From: Camarhynchus parvulus
Taxonomy: Eukaryota > Chordata > Aves > Passeriformes > Thraupidae
Reading direction: 5' to 3'
NCBI RefSeq assembly: GCF_901933205.1
Contig: NC_044574.1
Location: 1,366,501 to 1,430,500 of the forward strand
Length of the DNA: 64,000 nucleotides
The position numbers and the translations under genes were made by a program. Shown piece after piece: positions 53,601 through 64,000 of the stretch. A model generated the notes under the pieces. The model did not search any database. It was not told where the DNA came from and saw only the letters and a program-made list of their open reading frames with translations. Positions within the stretch are counted from its first letter, which is position 1. Each line of letters begins with the position of its first letter.

Positions 53601-54085
53601 AGGGATTTGACACCTGTCTGGCGTCACCTGGGAGACAAAAACAGCCGGGAAGTTTGGGTTGGACCGGGAATTTCTGTGTCCCAGATAAATAAAGGAGGAG
53701 CGGCCGGCAATGCTGACACCGGGATGGACAAGGAGGGGCTGAAACAGGTTAAGAGGGAGGAAAAAATCCCAAGAGACATGGAAGAGAAAAATGAATGGAT
53801 TTTCTGTCTTTTCTTTCAATAAATAATGAGAATAATTAAAAAAAACCCCAAACAGGTAGTTCTGGAAACCTGAAATTTGGGTTTGTACATTTTAACCCCT
53901 TCAAAGCATAAATTAAATCTGATCTTGTGCAACTCAACCATCCAGAACATCCCAAACCCCGACCAGCCCAGATCTGGGCCCTCAATGGGATCAGGGCCTG
54001 ATTCTTCTGCTCTGCAGCCAAAAGAATAAAAATAACCCCGAATAACCCAACCTCTTCCATTTTTCAAGTGGCAAAATCAATAAGG
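53601..54085. other. Unique DNA, nothing recognised
   Basis: No repeat unit or gene seen. Confidence 0.45.
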
Positions 54086-54403
54086 GAAAATAATTTCGTG
54101 GAGACCACCAAGTGAAGCTGAAGCAAATCCTTAATTCCAATTCTTAAAATTTAGCCTTTGCAAAAGATCGGAATTTAATCTAAAAAATTCATCTGAAATT
54201 GAAGAATTAAGCAGGAAAAAGCTGACTTGGAAAAGGGGACAAGAAAATAATTTCGTGGAGACCACCAAGAGAAGCTGAAGCAAATCCTTAATTCCAATTC
54301 TTTAAATTTAGCCTTTGCAAAAGATTGGAATTTAATCTAAAAAATTCATCTGAAATTGAAGAATTAAGCAGGAGAAAGCTGACATGGAAAAGGGGACAAG
54401 GAA
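54086..54403. repeat. 157-bp tandem duplication
   Basis: TAATTTCGTGGAGACCACCA begins at 54091 and 54248. The copies differ at only a few positions (AAGTGAAG/AAGAGAAG, GATCGG/GATTGG, GGAAAAAG/GGAGAAAG), so the event is fairly recent. Confidence 0.97.
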
Positions 54404-55404
54404 AGTGTAATTTATTTAATTCTGTTTTCCCAACCCATAATCAGGAATATTTTTGGTCCTATGGGCTAAAACTATTTTTCCAGAGGAAGATTTTGAACCT
54501 AAAAATTCCCAATTCTCTTCAATCCCACTGCCCTAAATTTCAGGCTTGGTTTAAAACCAAAACCAGCCCAGGTTTTGGTTTCAGGCTCAGCATAAACGAC
54601 ATCAAAACCTCTCAGAGGTGTTCCCAGGAGCCTTTAAGAAGATGAGAGTTAATTTTTTTTTTTATCCTCTCACTTGAGACATTTCCAGACCTGGAAAAAC
54701 TCGTTCTGAGTGAAAAACGAGGAGGGCGGATTTGTTGCCAGGAAAACACCTCCAAAAAAAAAAAAAACCACCCAAGAATTCCAGAGGGGCGTCAGAGCCT
54801 GGATTCATCCCAGTTCTCCACGGAGGAAGGATTTTCATCCCCTTCCCGCAGAGCTGCTCAAGCCAGCAGTGGGATTCTCCCTGGGATTCCTCCTGCGGGT
54901 CCCAGCTCCCTTCCCCAGCACGGAATGGGAACGCTGGGAGTGCCGGAGGTGACATTTGTCACCTTCTCCTCAGAGGGAACTTTTGCCCGGGGTGCAGATG
55001 TTCAGGTTGGGCTGGGCCGGGTGTTTTCCAGCGGGGTTCCAGTCCCCATCGGCTTCTCCCATTTAACAAAGTGGTGTTAAACCAGTTCACAGCAGGCGTG
55101 GCTCCGGCAAGGCATTCCTCTGGCTGTGGGAAAGGCACACGGAGGAACAGTTTTGGGGTGGCGTGTCCAGGCACGCAGGGAGCCTGTCCCCAACGTCCCA
55201 TGGAAGTGGCAGATCCAGGATTGCCTCATCCCAAGGAGCACCTGGTGGGACCCAAGGAAAGCTCTGGAACCGCAGAAGAGCAGCCAATGGGTTGGGAGGC
55301 TCCTTGGCAAGGAGATGATGGGAGAATCTTCCGCGGAAGGCCCAGGATCTTCCTGGTTTTGGGTTTTCCACATCTCTTTTCCCTACTGTCTTCCTGGGCA
55401 AATC
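54404..55404. other. Unique DNA, nothing recognised
   Basis: A-run at 54756-54770. The plus frame 54732-55451 (239 codons) runs into the 61-bp array and has no recognisable domain. Confidence 0.4.
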
Positions 55405-55780
55405 CCTACTGGTGCCCTCAGCTCCAGAGGATTGAAGAATCCATGAAATGATCATTCCCAGAATCCCTGCCGGTTCCCTCAGCTCCAGTGGATTGAAGAA
55501 TGCAAGAAATCGTCAGTCCCAGAATTCCTGCCCGTTCCCTCACTCCAGAGGATTGAATAATCCAAGAAATCATCGTTCCCAGAATCCCTGCTGGTTCCCT
55601 CAGCTCCACAGGATTGAATAATCCAAGAAATCGTCATTCCCAGAATTCCTGCTGGTTCCCTCATCTCCAGTGGAATGAATAATCCAAGAAATCGTCATTC
55701 CCAGAATTCCTGCTGGTTTCCTCATCTCCAGAGGATTGAGGAATCCAAGAAATCGCCATTCCCAGAATCACCACCTCCTC
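55405..55780. repeat. 61-bp tandem array, 6 copies
   Basis: CTCCAGAGGATTGAAGAATC-type words recur at 55422, 55483, 55543, 55604, 55665 and 55726. Each is followed by AAGAAATCGTCATTCCCAGA and ATTCCTGCTGGTTCCCTCA. Confidence 0.96.
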
Positions 55781-56105
55781 TCTCATCCCTGCTCCACCAT
55801 CCAGGTGTCAAACACGGGAAGGAAATCTCTCCAGGACCATCTTCTCCCAGCAGCCAGGACCGATGCACGGCTCAGGAGGGCTGGACAGCTCTGGTTGCCC
55901 TAATCCTGGATTCCAACAGATCAAGAGATCCAGCTCATTCTCCTCCTCCATCCCTCAGTTTGGAGATTTCAAACTCTAAATCACTTCCCGACGGAGAACG
56001 GGAATGCTCCAAATTCCAGCCCTCCTGTCCCCCTGTAGATGACAAACCTCTCAGGATGAGGCGTTTGTGTTTGTCCAGCTCCAAACACAACAAGGCCACG
56101 ACCAG
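55781..56105. other. Unique DNA, nothing recognised
   Basis: No repeat unit or gene seen. Confidence 0.45.
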
Positions 56106-56215
56106 GGAATCATGGAATGGTTTGGGATGGAAGGGGCCTTGAAGACCATCCCGTTCCAACCCCTGCCATGGGCAGGGACACCATCCACTAGAGCTGGGGT
56201 TAGGACATTCCACGC
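56106..56215 (-). mobile_element. CR1 3'-end fragment, left of a facing pair
   Basis: Antisense: AATCATGGAATGGTTTGGGA, TGGAAGGGGCCTTGAAGACC, CCATGGGCAGGGACACCATC. Confidence 0.9.
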
Positions 56216-56359
56216 GGTCCTTGATGGAACCTCCGGACGCTCCCAAAACAGAGATGGAATATTTACTGATCTCCTTCCGGGCTCTGGAGGGGCCTCCAGG
56301 GAGGATGGAGAAGGGATCTTTGTCAGAAATTGTAGAGGTGGGAAAAGGGGGAATGACCG

Positions 56360-56570
56360 AGATGGGATGGTTTAGATGGGATCTTGGCAAGGAATTCCTG
56401 GCTGGGCTGGAATTCCCAGATTTGCTGGGGCTGCCCCTGGATCCCTGGCAGTGCCCAAGGCCAGGTTGGACACTGAGCCTTGGATCCACCTGGGATACTG
56501 GGAGGTGTCCCTGCCCATGGATGGGATGGGATTTAAGATCCCTCCCACCCCAAACCATTCCATGGCCCTA
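56360..56570 (+). mobile_element. CR1 LINE 3' fragment, right of a facing pair
   Basis: Sense: ATCTTGGCAAGGAATTCCTG, CTGGCAGTGCCCAAGGCCAG, GGATGGGATGGGATTTAAGA, CACCCCAAACCATTCCATGG. The 140 bp between the two (56216-56359) have no clear identity, although part may be diverged CR1 body. Confidence 0.93.
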
Positions 56571-57460
56571 CATCCTTTCAGTGTCTGATCCACTGCCTTG
56601 ACACAGGCCAGGACAACCATCCCAAAATCACCTTGTCCATCCCCCACGGACATCCTCGGGCTTAGAGCCAACTCTCCACCCCGACTAGCGCTGCAAGGCC
56701 AGGTGGTGTGGCCTGGCACAAGTCTGGTGTGGCCAGGAGTAGAATTTTGGTCCTGGCAAACCATCAGATCCCACAACCACTGATTTCCAGGTGCTGATTT
56801 TCCCTTTAAATCCACAAATTTCCCCTTAAATGTGACTCCACCAGGAAACACCCCCACAACAGCACTGAGCTGGTGGTCAAGTGTCCAGCTGGTGCTAAAT
56901 GTCCAGCTCATCCCAGAACTCCAGCCTAAAACCCAACAGGCACAGGTGAGATCGGGGTGATCCCCACAGCCCTGCTGAGGACCTGGCACCTCTTTTGTCC
57001 CTCCCGTGTTCCCAAGAAGCCGAACGAGTTCTTTGGGAATCTCAGCGCTCCTGGGTTATGCAGAGCTGCTGCTTTGATGTCCTCAATTCCCCGCGCTCAG
57101 CTCCCGTGTGCTGATCCCAGCTGGAGCAGAACAGCGCTCAGAGGTGGGATCTTCACCAGAGGTTTTGCAACGAGCTCCCTTTCTGCAGCTTCAGCTCTTT
57201 CTCTGCTCTCCTCTAAGCTGGGTTTAAATCTCCAGCCCCTCTCCGCTCCCCGGGCTCAAAGGTGGAGCTGCTCCACGCATTAAATTACAGGGTTTGGACC
57301 TGAAAGGTGTCACGGATCTGCTCCCAGCAATCCTTTGTCCCGGTGAGCCGAGGGGATTCCATGGAAGGGAACCTCCCTCTGCTCCCGGAATGAGCTCCAC
57401 GACCCGTCCTTGAAACTTCAGAGCGAGAATTCCTGGGAAATTCCCACCTCCAGAAAGCAG
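56571..57460. other. Unique DNA, nothing recognised
   Basis: At 56695-56740 GGCCAGGTGGTGTGGCC-type words repeat weakly. No gene. Confidence 0.45.
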
Positions 57461-57645
57461 CTGTAGAGTTATAAAGTAGTTTGGGTTGGAGGGACCTTGA
57501 AGGTCTTCTCCTCCCACCCCATTCCATAGGCAGGGACTCCTGCCCTTATCCCAGGTTGCTCCAAGCCCCAATGTCCAGCCTGGCCTTGGACACTTCCAGG
57601 GATCCAGGGGCAGCCACAACTTCCCTGGTTGTGCTGAATCCCCTA
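57461..57645 (-). mobile_element. CR1 LINE 3' fragment
   Basis: Antisense: TTTGGGTTGGAGGGACCTTG, CCCAGGTTGCTCCAAGCCCC, CTTGGACACTTCCAGGGATC, GCAGCCACAACTTCCCTGG. It uses the GGTTGCTCCAAG version, like 8484-8665. Confidence 0.9.
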
Positions 57646-58153
57646 TCCCAAAAATCCCTCTAATTACGGATTTTTCCTCTTCACGTTCCCATGCCTGCAG
57701 GGATACAGGGACACCAATCCCTATGGGATTTTAAGATGTCTAAATCCCTGCTTTTGAAGGAAAAACTCCTTTTTGTCCTGCGGCAGACGGAGAACCCTCC
57801 CTCATGCCAATGTCAGGTGTGCAGGCAACCAACCAACCCTGTTAAATCCAGGTGGATTTCGGGGATTTCCCACAGCCAATCCAGGACAAACAAAAGCTGC
57901 TGTTGCGAGAAAACCTCCGGAGAGCTGCGGGCAGGATGCAGAGGGGGGACCAGGAAACGCCGGGAGCTCCGGGGCCGGGTCCCCGCGAGTGGCGGGGCCG
58001 TGCCAGCGCTGTCCATGGTACCGAGCGCCGCGGGGGCTGCTGCAGGGCTGAGATGCCTTCCCAGCAATCCCGAAGTCAAGGGGAAGGTGGATGGCACAGC
58101 CGGGCCTGCTGGCGTTTCCCGGAGTTGAGTGCTCGGCTCTCAGGGGACTGTAA
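57646..58153. other. Unique DNA with a short GC/CpG-rich patch
   Basis: From about 57910 to 58050 CpG dinucleotides are frequent (for example GCCGGGTCCCCGCGAGTGGC and CCGAGCGCCGCGG). The patch is too short to call a CpG island. The plus frame 57691-58128 has no domain. Confidence 0.4.
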
Positions 58154-58490
58154 TTCCTGAATCCTGGAATGGGGTGGCTTGGAAGGGAATTTAAAATTCA
58201 TCCAGTGCCAACTCCATCCATGGGCAGGGACACTTCCCACCATCCCAGGTGGATCCAACCTGGCCTTGGGCACTGCCAGGGATCCAGGGGCAGCCCCAGC
58301 AAATCTGGGAATTCCAGCCCAGCCAGGAATTCCTTGCCAAGATGCCAGCCCAATCTCCCCTTTCCCAGTGGGAGCCATTCCCTGGCTCCTGTCCCTGCAG
58401 GCCTTGTCCCCAGTCCCTCTCCAGCTCCCCTGCAGCCCCTGCAGGCACTCTGAGAATTCCCTGGATTTTTCCCTTCTCCGGGTGGAACAA
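58154..58490 (-). mobile_element. CR1 LINE 3' fragment
   Basis: Antisense, diverged at the 3' end (GGAATGGGGTGGCTTGGAAG), then standard blocks through GCCTTGTCCCCAGTCCCTCT to TTTTTCCCTTCTCCGGGTGG. Confidence 0.93.
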
Positions 58491-58977
58491 GCTGTTGAAT
58501 TCTCACCAGGATCTGCTCTGCGGGCCTTAAAAACGAAATTAATTTCTGAAACAACCCGAAGCATAAAAAGCTCCATGAGGAGCTGTGTTTCAGGACCAAA
58601 GGCAAGGCAGCTTTCCTGGAAAAGCCTGACAAAATGACCATTCCCAGCAAACCACCACACTTCCCACACACAGAAAGCTGGAGCTGCTTTGGGAACGCCT
58701 CCGAATCTCTGCTGAATTTTCAGAGGGAAATTATTAAATATTTGACCCGAGAGTGAGGATGGTGCCATAAAATAGCCGAGCTCTCTGAGGGGAGCAGTCC
58801 CCAAGGATAAGAACCCTAACCCTGTCCTTCCTGGAAGGGCCATGGGACATCAGGATTGTCCTAGGAGAGCCAGACCGGGAACTCCCCGCCCCAGAGGAAG
58901 ATCCCCAGAGGGCAAGGGCAGATCTGAAGACATCTTCATTTCCCCTCATTTCTGTGCAAATCCTTGTTTAGGACATG
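58491..58977. other. Unique DNA, nothing recognised
   Basis: Includes a telomere-like hexamer pair GAACCCTAACCCTGTCC near 58811, too short to matter. Confidence 0.45.
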
Positions 58978-59095
58978 ATGTCCCTGAATCCTGGAAGTGT
59001 CCAAGGCCAGGTTGGACAGGAATCCACCTAGGATCAGGGAAGGTGTCCCATGGCAGGGATGGGGCTGGATGAGCTTTAGGTCTCTCCCAACCCAA
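58978..59095 (+). mobile_element. CR1 3'-end, first of a tandem pair
   Basis: Sense: GAATCCTGGAAGTGTCCAAG, GTGTCCCATGGCAGGGATGG, GAGCTTTAGGTCTCTCCCAA. It stops at CCAACC, where the next copy begins. Confidence 0.9.
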
Positions 59096-59224
59096 CCTGG
59101 AAGTGTCCAAGGCCAGGCTGGACAGGGCTTGGATCCACCTGGGATAGGGGAAGGTGTCCCATGGCAGGGGTGGGGCTGGATGAGCTTTAGGTCTCTCCCA
59201 ACCCAACCCATTCCATGATCCCAC
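59096..59224 (+). mobile_element. CR1 3'-end, second of a tandem pair
   Basis: Sense: CCTGGAAGTGTCCAAGGCCA, GGATAGGGGAAGGTGTCCCA, ending CAACCCATTCCATGATCC. It is almost the same as the preceding copy, with a period of about 114 bp, so this is a tandem duplication within one CR1. Confidence 0.93.
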
Positions 59225-59620
59225 TTCACACGTGACAAACACGCTCTGGCCACTCAGGAGTCTCTGAAGAGCTGGAAAGAAATCCCAGATCTTCTGGATC
59301 CCCTAATTTCTATAAGTCACCCCAAAACCTTCTCTTCTTCACCTTTGCCACAGCCAAACCATCATCTCCAAGCAGCTCCCAGTCAAACTGGCCCAGCAAT
59401 CAGATCCCAAAGGTTTTCCCAGGTATTCCTGGAGCCTGAGGGAGGAAGGCCACGGCTCTCCAATGCTCCCAGCCCACTGCCAGAATCCAGAACCACATCC
59501 ACCACTTTTCCAGCCCCCAGTTCATCCCCCAAAACCTCCTCAAAACAAACCACAGCTCTCCCAGTCCTGCTGTTTCGGGCGCTTTCCCCAAAGATTCCAC
59601 CTGGAGTTTCCCAGTTTTAT
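59225..59620. other. Unique or too diverged to name
   Basis: No repeat unit seen. It may contain old CR1 body leading into 59621. Confidence 0.4.
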
Positions 59621-59935
59621 CCCCATCCTCACAGCCAGGAATTCCTTCCCGATATCCCATCCATCCCTGACCTCTGGCAGTGGGAAGCCATTCCCTGTGT
59701 CCTGTTCCTCCATCCCTTGTCCGTAATTTCTCTCCATCTTTCCTGCAGCTCCTTCAATCCCTGCAAGGCCACGCTGAGCTCACCCCGAAGCTTCTCCTCT
59801 CCCAGCCTTTCCTCCCAGCAGAGCTGCTCCATCCCTCTGACCTCCCTGGTGCCTCCTCTGGATCTCTCCAGCAGCTCCACGTCCTCCCTGTGCCGCAGCC
59901 AGACAGATCCCGGTCCAACAAAGCTTCACTTTAAA
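59621..59935 (-). mobile_element. CR1 LINE body fragment
   Basis: Antisense: AGCCAGGAATTCCTTCCCGA, TGGGAAGCCATTCCCTGTGT, CCATCTTTCCTGCAGCTCCT, CCTCCTCTGGATCTCTCCAG, CAGCTCCACGTCCTCCCTGT. This extends further into the CR1 body than most local copies and lacks the 3' end. Confidence 0.85.
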
Positions 59936-60574
59936 CCCCAAACCGGCTTAAATCGGTAGGAGTTGGCCAAAGTGAAAACAAGCCCGAAAATGAGGTAAGT
60001 GTCCACAGCGTGTTTTCCACCTGCTTTCCTAAATTCCTCACGGAGCCAAAGCCTCGTTTACGTGACCCTGGGCAAATCCTGGCACCTCCCTCTGCCTTTG
60101 TGTTTCCCAAACGAGAGGGGAGAGCGCTGCACCCGCTCCTGGGAAGTGCTCTGGGATTTATGGAGGAGGAGGGTGGCATGAAATGGGGTAAGGAGGAATT
60201 ATTTCACCTCAGCATTCCCCCCCAAAAAAATAATAAAAAAAAGGTCAAGCTCTCCACTCTTTTACTGGCATTTTGTGACTTAGCAGAAGCAAGGGTTTAG
60301 GGACCAATAAAAGCAGTTCAAGCGTTCTCAGCTCATTACACGTTTTCCCAATGTCTTTGCAGACGCAATTAAAGCAAAGCACCCTAAAATTAACTGGTTT
60401 CCAACACTGGAAACCTTTATTTCCTCCCTTCCCTGTCTAATTAGTGCCGTGCAGTCCAAAGGGAGCAGAACTCCAATTTGTAAGTGAGACTAGGCCGAGA
60501 TTAAAACCACACTCGGCAATAATGGCCCGGTGCTCCTGTAATGCCTCCTGCCTTCAAAGGGCCGGGCCGGGCTG
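59936..60574. other. Unique, possibly conserved non-coding DNA
   Basis: Repeat-poor, with several TAATTA/ATTAAA cores and GCACCCTAAAATTAACTGG. It may be part of an old conserved element next to the MIR-like piece. Confidence 0.35.
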
Positions 60575-60690
60575 AGCTCATTAATTCTCACAGGTTGGTA
60601 ATTTGGGGTTATTAACCTCGGTTTACAGCCAGATCCTACAGAGGTGGAAGTGATTTGCCCACAGGCACCGACTCAACGCTCAGGACCCTA
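60575..60690 (-). mobile_element. MIR-like SINE fragment
   Basis: CTCATTAATTCTCACA, GGTTATTAACCTCGGTTTACAG-like and GGTGGAAGTGATTTGCCCAC appear in the order and spacing of the reverse complement of the MIR core. In that consensus, CTCATTTAATCCTCACAAC, TTATTATCCCCATTTTACAG and AGTGACTTGCCCA are the landmarks. The match is from memory and diverged, as expected for a repeat this old in a bird. Confidence 0.6.
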
Positions 60691-62735
60691 CCAGGACTTG
60701 GGGGAGCAGCGGTGGATTTGGGGACCCTCCGGGATTCCAGAGGGGAGCTCAGCGCTGGCAGGGGCAGGACAGAGATCCTAAGGGATTTAGGGTCAGCAAT
60801 AAAGCTTTTAAAACCAAACCTCTAAAGGTTTTAAAACCAGAGGGGGATGTGGGAGCACCAAGCTCAGCGGGAGTTGTGCAAGAGCCTCTCCTTGCTCGCC
60901 ATTCCTAACGCCAGGAATATCAAAGCTTTCCTGTTTGGTGGATTTTCCTGCCAGGCTCCAGGCCCTGCTGCTTTCCAAGGGGCCTCTCCGGAGGCTGGCT
61001 GCCTTTGGAGACTGCCAGGATAAATCACCGGGAAGAACACTCCCCCACGGGGGTCTGTGCAGCCAAACCCAGCGTGTTTATCCATGGGTGTCCAAGATTT
61101 CACTCTCACACCCCGGCTCGCCTGCTCTGTCACCCCGAGAGCACCAAAATCCACGGAAAAATCTCAGTTTTTAGTGAAAATTCCCAACCCCAAAGCATCA
61201 GGACGTGATCAGAGGTGTCTCAGTCTGTGTCCTGTGTCCCTGCCTGGTGACACCACCGAGGCCTGGTCTGTGGGTGTTTCCATGCCGTGCTCTGCATCTC
61301 CCATAATTTCCATAATTATTTCCATATGCAGATTGCCATAATGAGCAGGACTAGGAGGCAAAACTCCTGCAAGCCCTTCCCCAAATAACAACTGAAATGC
61401 CAGTGAGCATTCCCTGGATCTGGGAAACCCCATCCTCCAAATCCTGCCTGCCCTTCCCGACAGCAGAACTGGAGAGGCGCTCACTCCCCCCCTTTTTTTT
61501 TTTTTTTTTGGGAGAAACTCCTCATCAAGGAGAAAAAAAAAAAATCCATCAAATCCAAGCCTGAAGCTCCAGAGGGCAAGAGTGAGCATGACTCCAGAGC
61601 CTTGGGATCGGGACACTCCCCTGGGAGTGGGGAGACCTGAATTCCAGTCGCCAGCACCAGGGGTTGTTTCGTTTCCCAAACATCAACAGTCCTTGGAGCA
61701 GGAGCCGGAGCTCCGGCTGCTCCGCCGGCTCCCGGGTGAATTTCCTGGAGCACCAACACCGCCAGCCTTGCTTGTTCTTTCTTGCTGACCCACTGAATCC
61801 CGGTTTTCCCTCTGCCAGGTGGGATGGCTTTCCCAAAACAGGGAAAACAAGGGTGCGAGGAGGCACCTGCCACCACGTGGCTCCAGGCAGGAGATGTGGC
61901 CTGGCCCTTTCCCAAGGGGAAAAGGGACCTGAGCCCGCATTTTCCACGTGTTGGGGCTGGTGAGAGGAACTGCTGACAGCAGGAGAATCCCCAGCTCCTC
62001 GCAGGGATGCCAGCACTTTTTGGGATCAAAAGGGTTTCCACGCTCCACGCGCTGCCCTTGCCCTAAAATCCAGGGCTCTGAAGGTTTAGGAGCACTCTGG
62101 AAGGGGAGAATTGTCAAGGCTGTCACAATGACACAAAAATGGGCATGATTCCACTCCTTTCCAGGCACTTGTGACATCACCTCCAGCCCGTGGATGTTCG
62201 GTTGCCCCTTCCATGGTTTTCCAGGAGCATGATGGGAAGTGGTGGGGAGAGGTCGGAGACGTTCCACTTCTCCATCCTTCAGAAGATGGGAAGAGGAGCG
62301 AGGAGAGGGGTTGGGACACCCCAAACCCCCCTGGGCACCCGCCCTGACCTCCAGCACAAGCTGTGGGAAACCGATCCCGAGGCACAGGAGCAAATCCTTC
62401 TCCTCCAGGGGGCCACAGACTCCAGAATTTTTCGGGATGGGTGGATTCTTTTGGGAACTGGGGCCTGTGTGAACACCCCGAGAAGGTTCTCAGAGTGTGG
62501 GGAGGGAAAGGCAGGCACAGTCTCACACACACCTCACACCCACACATTTCCAAATCTTCCTTTCTCACACCTCCGGACCAATCCGTCTCCCTCAGGGACA
62601 CTATCACGGACTTGGGATCTCATTCCCAAATCCTCTCCCTCTCCCAGCCACGTGCGCAACACTTACCCCTTCTTCTGCCCAAATGCTGGCTCAGGTCCCT
62701 CTCCTCAGCAGGTTCATCTCCCTGGATCCATCCAA
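60691..62735. other. Unique DNA, nothing recognised
   Basis: About 2 kb. Noted only: T-run at 61490-61510, A-run at 61530-61542 and a CACA-rich bit at 62523-62548. The large overlapping frames on both strands (for example plus 62190-62888) have no domain. Confidence 0.45.
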
Positions 62736-64000
62736 GCAGTCTTTGGAAGATCCTCGGAAAAGTTTCAGGGGAATTTAACAAGAGGAACAATCCATGAAGA
62801 AGCTTGGAAGATCCTAGGAAATGATCCAGGGGAATTTAATCAGAGGAACCATTTAGAAGATCCTAGGAAATGTTCTAGGGGAATTTAACAAGGAGAATCA
62901 TCCACAAAGAAGCTTGGAAGATCCTAGGAAAATTTTCAGGGGAATTTAACAAGGGGAACCATTCCAAGAGCATTTTGGAAGTTCCTAGGAAAAGATCCAG
63001 GGGAATTTAATCAGAGAAAAGCATTTTGAAGATCTTAGGAAATGTTCTAGGGGAATTTAACAAGAGGAACAATCCACGAAGAAGCTTGGAAGATCCTAGG
63101 AAATTATCCAGGGGAATTTAATCAGAGGAACCATTTAGAAGATCCTAGGAAATGTTCTAGGGGAATTTAACAAGAAGAACCATTCAAGAAGAAGCTCAGA
63201 AGATCCTAGGAAAAGTTTCAGATGAATTTAACAAAGGGAACAATTCCAAGAGCAGTTTGGAAGATCCTAGAAAAAGATCCAGGGGAATTTAACCAGAGGA
63301 ACCATTTAGAAGATCCTAGGAAAAGATCCTTGGGAACATTCTCAGGGAATTTAACAAGAAGAACCATCCATGAGGAAGCTTGGAAGATCCTAGGAAATGA
63401 TCCAGGGGAATTTAATCAGAGGAACCATTTAGAAGATCTTAGGAAATGTTCTAGGGGAATTTAATCAGGGGAACCATTTGTAAGATCCTAAGAAAAGATC
63501 CTAGGAAAAGTTCCAGGGGGATTTAACAAGAAGAACCATTCAAGAAGAAGCTCGGAAGATCCTAGGAAAAGTTTCAGATGAATTTAACAAGAGGAATCAT
63601 TCCAAGAGCAGTTTGGAAGATCCTAGAAAAAGATCCCGGGGAATTTAAGCAGAGGAACATTTGAAAGATCCTAAGAAAAGATCCTTGGGAACATTCTCAG
63701 GGAATTTAACAAGAAGAACCATCCATGAAGAAGCTTGGAAGATCCTAGGAACAGATCCAGGGGAATTTAACAAGAGGAACCATTCCAAGAGCAGTTTGGA
63801 AGTTCTTAGGAAAATATCCAGGGGAATTTATTCAGAGAAAAACATTTTGAAGATCTTAGGAAATGTTCTAGGGGAATTTAACAAGAAGAACCATTCAAGA
63901 AGAAGCTCAGAAGATCCTAGAAAAGTTTCAGATGAATTTAACAAAGGGAACAATTCCAAGAGCAGTTTGGAAGATCCTAGAAAAAGATCCACAGGAATTT
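62736..64000. repeat. 50/60-bp tandem array running off the window
   Basis: At least 1.26 kb of units built on GGGGAATTTAACAAGAGGAA, CCATGAAGAAGCTTGGAAGA and TCCTAGGAAA-GATCCAGG. Shorter units (AATCAGAGGAACCATTTAGA) alternate with longer ones (AACAAGAGGAACCATCC-AGAAGC). This gives a mixed 50- and 60-bp rhythm and an apparent higher-order block of several units. The right end is not reached. Confidence 0.96.

Overview
The window looks like vertebrate nuclear DNA from a bird, most likely a songbird. The main evidence is about thirty to forty fragments of the CR1 LINE in both orientations. Further support comes from an LTR that I recognise from memory as resembling the songbird TguLTR5 family, a probable old MIR fragment, long AT-rich and purine-rich low-complexity tracts, and many VNTR arrays. 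There is no sign of bacterial or phage gene organisation. I find no host protein-coding gene, tRNA or rRNA that I can support. Nearly all long open frames lie in tandem repeats, CR1 copies or inverted repeats. The only recognisable protein sequence is the broken C-terminal end of a CR1 reverse transcriptase (about 46.42-46.86 kb). The region is best read as intergenic or intronic DNA.

Layout. 0-3 kb: a CR1 scrap, then a nested set of inverted repeats (0.63-2.2 kb) and a 126-bp duplication. 3.8-6.0 kb: a 60-bp G-rich minisatellite with (GGGATT)n runs. 6-12 kb: mostly unique, with three CR1 pieces, a 55-bp array and a 30-bp array. 12-17 kb: AT-rich islands, a 58-bp array, a large inverted repeat (13.87-14.82 kb) and a short hairpin (17.0 kb). 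17-24 kb: CR1 pieces, an (AAAGG)n tract and a direct repeat pair. 24.9-26.3 kb: a CR1 split by a solo LTR that carries its own 29-bp array. 27.8-28.7 kb: 969 unbroken purines. 30-40 kb: GTAAAAA tract, 170-bp and 90-bp arrays, AT-rich DNA, a GGGAAA/GGAAA tract, a CR1 with an internal triplication, and a G/T-only tract. 40.9 kb: a perfect 27-bp hairpin. 41-43 kb: a dense cluster of CR1 copies in opposite orientations. 43.4-46.3 kb: a 48-bp array followed by a C-rich CCCTAAA-type array. 46.3-47.2 kb: a CR1 inserted in an older CR1. 48.1-48.9 kb: a 30-bp array. 49.7-50.8 kb: an LTR 5' part continuing into a threefold ~200-bp repeat. 51-60 kb: more CR1 pieces, a 157-bp duplication and a 61-bp array. 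60.6 kb: MIR-like piece. 62.7-64.0 kb: an array that runs off the window.

In CR1 entries, 'sense' means the reverse-transcriptase direction, with the 3' end near the motif CCCACCCAAACCATTCCATG. All copies are 5'-truncated and most contain only the last 100-400 bp. Boundaries were set by eye and may be off by 10-30 bp. No alignment, database search or expression evidence was available.
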